Source: Pseudofrankia inefficax (GTDB lineage: Bacteria > Actinomycetota > Actinomycetes > Frankiales > Frankiaceae). From it: a stretch of 64,000 bases of DNA. Where the stretch lies: positions 6,014,001 through 6,078,000 of the forward strand of contig NC_014666.1 in NCBI RefSeq assembly GCF_000166135.1. The letters are read 5' to 3'. This document shows positions 62,171 through 64,000 of this stretch, piece after piece. Position numbers and translations under genes: made by a program. Each line of letters begins with the position of its first letter. Position 1 is the stretch's first letter. The notes below the pieces were generated by a model. The model worked only from the letters and a program-made list of their open reading frames with translations, was not told the DNA's origin and did no database searches.

Positions 62171-63652
62171 GTGACCGACCGGGTGGTCCAGCGCGGCGCG
62201 GAGCGGGGCCGCCCGGACGGGCTCGACGCTGTCGTCGTCGGGGCCGGGCCCAATGGGCTGGTCGCGGCGGTGACGCTCGCCGAGGCCGGCTGGCGGGTGC
62301 TGCTCGTGGAGGCGGCGGGCCGGCCGGGCGGCGGCCTGCGGACCGAGGAGCTGACGTTGCCGGGCTTCCGGCACGACGTCTGCGCCACCGTGCTGCCCCT
62401 CGCCCTCGCCTCACCCGCGCTGCGCGGGTATGGCGAGGCCGACGGGGTGCGCTGGGCGCACCCGGCGGTTCCGCTCGCCCATCCGTTGGACGCGGGCCCG
62501 GCGGCCCTGCTGCGCCGCGACCTCGCCACGACGGCCGCCGGTCTGGGCGGCACTGGCTGGCGGCGGCTGTTCGGGCCGCTCGTCGCCGCCGGCCCGCGGC
62601 TCGCGGACGGGGTGCTGTCGCTGCTCGACCTCCCGCCGGCCGCTCCGCTGGCGCTCGCCGGGTACGGCGCCGCCGGGGCCTGGCCCGCGACCTGGCTGGC
62701 CAGGGCAGCGCTGCGCGGTGATCGAGCAAGGGCACTGTTCGGTGGGCTGGCCGCGCATTCGATGCTCGACCTGGGCCGGCCGATCACCGCCGGGTACGGC
62801 CTGCTGCTCGGCGTGCTCGCGCACCAGGTGGGCTGGCCGGTGGCGGTCGGCGGCTCGGCGACGGTCGCGGACGCGCTCGTCGCCCGGCTGCGCGCGCTGG
62901 GCGGCGAGCTCGTCACCGACCACCCGGTCACGCGCCTCGCCGACCTGCCGCCGGCGCGGGCCGTGCTCCTCGATCTCACGCCCAAGCAGGTACTGCGGAT
63001 CGCCGGCGACGCGCTGCCGGCCGGCTACCGGGCCGCGCTGTCCCGCTACCGGTACGGGCCGGGCGTCTTCAAGGTCGACTGGGCGCTCGACGGCCCGGTG
63101 CCCTGGCGGGACCCGGCCGTCGGCGCGGCCGGCACCGTCCACCTCGGCGGCACCCTCGCCGAGGTCACCGCGGCCGAACGCGCGGTGGCCCGGGGCCGCC
63201 ATCCCGACCGGCCGTTCGTGCTGTTCGTCCAGGCCACGGTCGCCGACCCGACCAGGGCGCCGGCCGGGAAGCACACCGGCTGGGCCTACTGCCACGTCCC
63301 GCTCGGTTCGACCGTCGACCTGACCGGCGCGATCGAGGACCAGGTCGAGCGGTTCGCCCCCGGTTTCCGGGACCGCGTCCTCGCCCGGCACGTCATGGGC
63401 CCGGCCGCGCTGGAGGCGCACAACGCCAACGAGGTCGGCGGCGACATCGGCGGCGGCAGCGCCGACCTGCGCCAGCTGCTCGCCCGCCCGGTCCTGTCCC
63501 GCCGCCCCTGGGCGACCCCGCTGCCCGGCGTCTACCTGTGCTCCGCCGCGACCCCACCCGGCGCGGGCGCCCATGGCATGTCCGGCCACCACGCCGCCAC
63601 CCTGGCGCTGCGCCAGGCGGACCAGCCCGGGCCGGGCCGGCCGGGCGGATGA
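62171..63652 (+). CDS. CrtI/phytoene-desaturase-like FAD oxidoreductase
   Basis: A 493-residue NAD(P)/FAD oxidoreductase of the phytoene desaturase/carotenoid retinol saturase group. The N-terminal FAD fold is VVVGAGPNGLVAAVTLAEAG followed by VEAAGRPGGGLRTEEL, and the C-terminal FAD segment includes GVYLCSAATPPGAGAHGMSG. No carotenoid genes are nearby, so the substrate may not be a carotenoid; many actinobacterial members are uncharacterised. The start is uncertain: GTG 62171 is only one base after GGAAGAG, and GTG 62183 is better spaced. It directly follows the duplicated tail of the Hsp70-PstS gene and precedes a DUF5990 gene by a few bases, suggesting an operon. Confidence 0.82.
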   Translation: MTDRVVQRGAERGRPDGLDAVVVGAGPNGLVAAVTLAEAGWRVLLVEAAGRPGGGLRTEELTLPGFRHDVCATVLPLALASPALRGYGEADGVRWAHPAVPLAHPLDAGPAALLRRDLATTAAGLGGTGWRRLFGPLVAAGPRLADGVLSLLDLPPAAPLALAGYGAAGAWPATWLARAALRGDRARALFGGLAAHSMLDLGRPITAGYGLLLGVLAHQVGWPVAVGGSATVADALVARLRALGGELVTDHPVTRLADLPPARAVLLDLTPKQVLRIAGDALPAGYRAALSRYRYGPGVFKVDWALDGPVPWRDPAVGAAGTVHLGGTLAEVTAAERAVARGRHPDRPFVLFVQATVADPTRAPAGKHTGWAYCHVPLGSTVDLTGAIEDQVERFAPGFRDRVLARHVMGPAALEAHNANEVGGDIGGGSADLRQLLARPVLSRRPWATPLPGVYLCSAATPPGAGAHGMSGHHAATLALRQADQPGPGRPGG

Positions 63653-63659
63653 TGGGACG

Positions 63660-64000
63660 GTGCTGATTCGGGTGGAGGGAACCGACCTGCCGGGGCGGCG
63701 CTGCGCCGGGCCGGCCGGGTCGGCGGACTACGAGAACATCCACGTCGCCGTGCAGCGGCGCGAGCGGCCGGCCGAGTTGCTCGACCCGGTCGCGGCAGAC
63801 GCCGCCACCGCGGTCTGGACGCTGGAGTGCACGGCCACGGTGACGCCCGGCGCCGTCGACCTGAAGGGCCGGTACGTCCAGGGCCGGCCGGGCGAACGGT
63901 TCATCTACCTCAACTGGGTCGCCGCCGACCCGGTGGGCGGCGGCTTCACGATGTTCCGCCGGGCCAAGCTGTGGCTGAACGCCGTCCCGGACGACGTACT
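63660..64000 (+). CDS. DUF5990-like protein (truncated at window end)
   Basis: The window ends inside this gene; 113 codons are visible from GTG 63660. The start VLIRVEGTDLPGRR, the core NIHVAVQRRERPAELLDPV, WTLECTATVT, GRYVQGRPGERFIYLNW and FRRAKLWL match what I recall of DUF5990, a small cytosolic beta-rich family of unknown function in actinobacteria. The stop is outside. It starts 7 nt after the CrtI-like stop, so the two are probably co-transcribed. Confidence 0.7.
   Translation, partial: MLIRVEGTDLPGRRCAGPAGSADYENIHVAVQRRERPAELLDPVAADAATAVWTLECTATVTPGAVDLKGRYVQGRPGERFIYLNWVAADPVGGGFTMFRRAKLWLNAVPDDV

Overview
The window comes from a very GC-rich actinobacterium with strong G/C third-position codon bias. 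It is most likely a Frankia-type organism (Frankiales), but I assign this from style, gene content and gene order, not from a marker search. The backbone genes rpsA, polA, a PaaI-type thioesterase, a branched-chain amino-acid (liv) transport operon, a PdtaR-type response regulator and tesB also lie near one another in Streptomyces and Mycobacterium. No CRISPR array, integrase, transposase, rRNA or prophage gene is visible. The only RNA gene I can support is one tRNA.

Layout. 0.3-4.5 kb: a STAS protein, a class III aminotransferase, a small GlsB/YeaQ membrane protein and rpsA. 4.9-20.1 kb: a cell-envelope polysaccharide block. It holds a membrane acyltransferase and a GT-C glycosyltransferase on the minus strand, then divergently an OatA-like acyltransferase/SGNH protein, gmd, a flippase, a GT4 glycosyltransferase and a giant AftD-like arabinofuranosyltransferase. 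The last four overlap by 4 nt each and look translationally coupled. 20.2-27.5 kb: a membrane GGDEF-EAL-GAF protein, polA and a divergent thioesterase. 27.8-33.4 kb: livJ, a repeat-bearing small ORF, livH, livM and livG in a chain of 4-nt overlaps, with no livF. 33.8-39.2 kb: the tRNA, pdtaR, a membrane-anchored solute-binding protein, nhaA and, convergent to it, a DsbA-like thioredoxin. 39.4-47.3 kb: an LCP ligase, a SpoIIE/PP2C phosphatase and three unassigned proteins. 47.5-53.2 kb: tesB, a UGM-like flavoprotein and a degenerate GT2 glycosyltransferase. 53.7-64 kb: two CNNM/CBS proteins, a Ser/Thr kinase with a WD40 ectodomain, an Hsp70-like/TM/PstS-like fusion, a CrtI-like oxidoreductase and a truncated DUF5990 protein.

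How they work together. The envelope block (GDP-mannose conversion, glycosyl transfer, export, arabinose addition, O-acylation, and LCP attachment nearby) would build and decorate a surface glycan. The kinase and the Hsp70-PstS protein share one architecture: a cytosolic ATP-binding domain, one membrane helix and an external sensor-like domain. That makes this end of the window a plausible sensing module.

Most unusual signals: the Hsp70-TM-PstS fusion; two places where a stop codon has itself been tandemly duplicated; a 24-bp repeat array coding an octapeptide inside the liv operon; a class I tRNA with a Leu-type CAA anticodon; and a histone-H1-like Lys/Ala repeat inside a catalytically degenerate glycosyltransferase.
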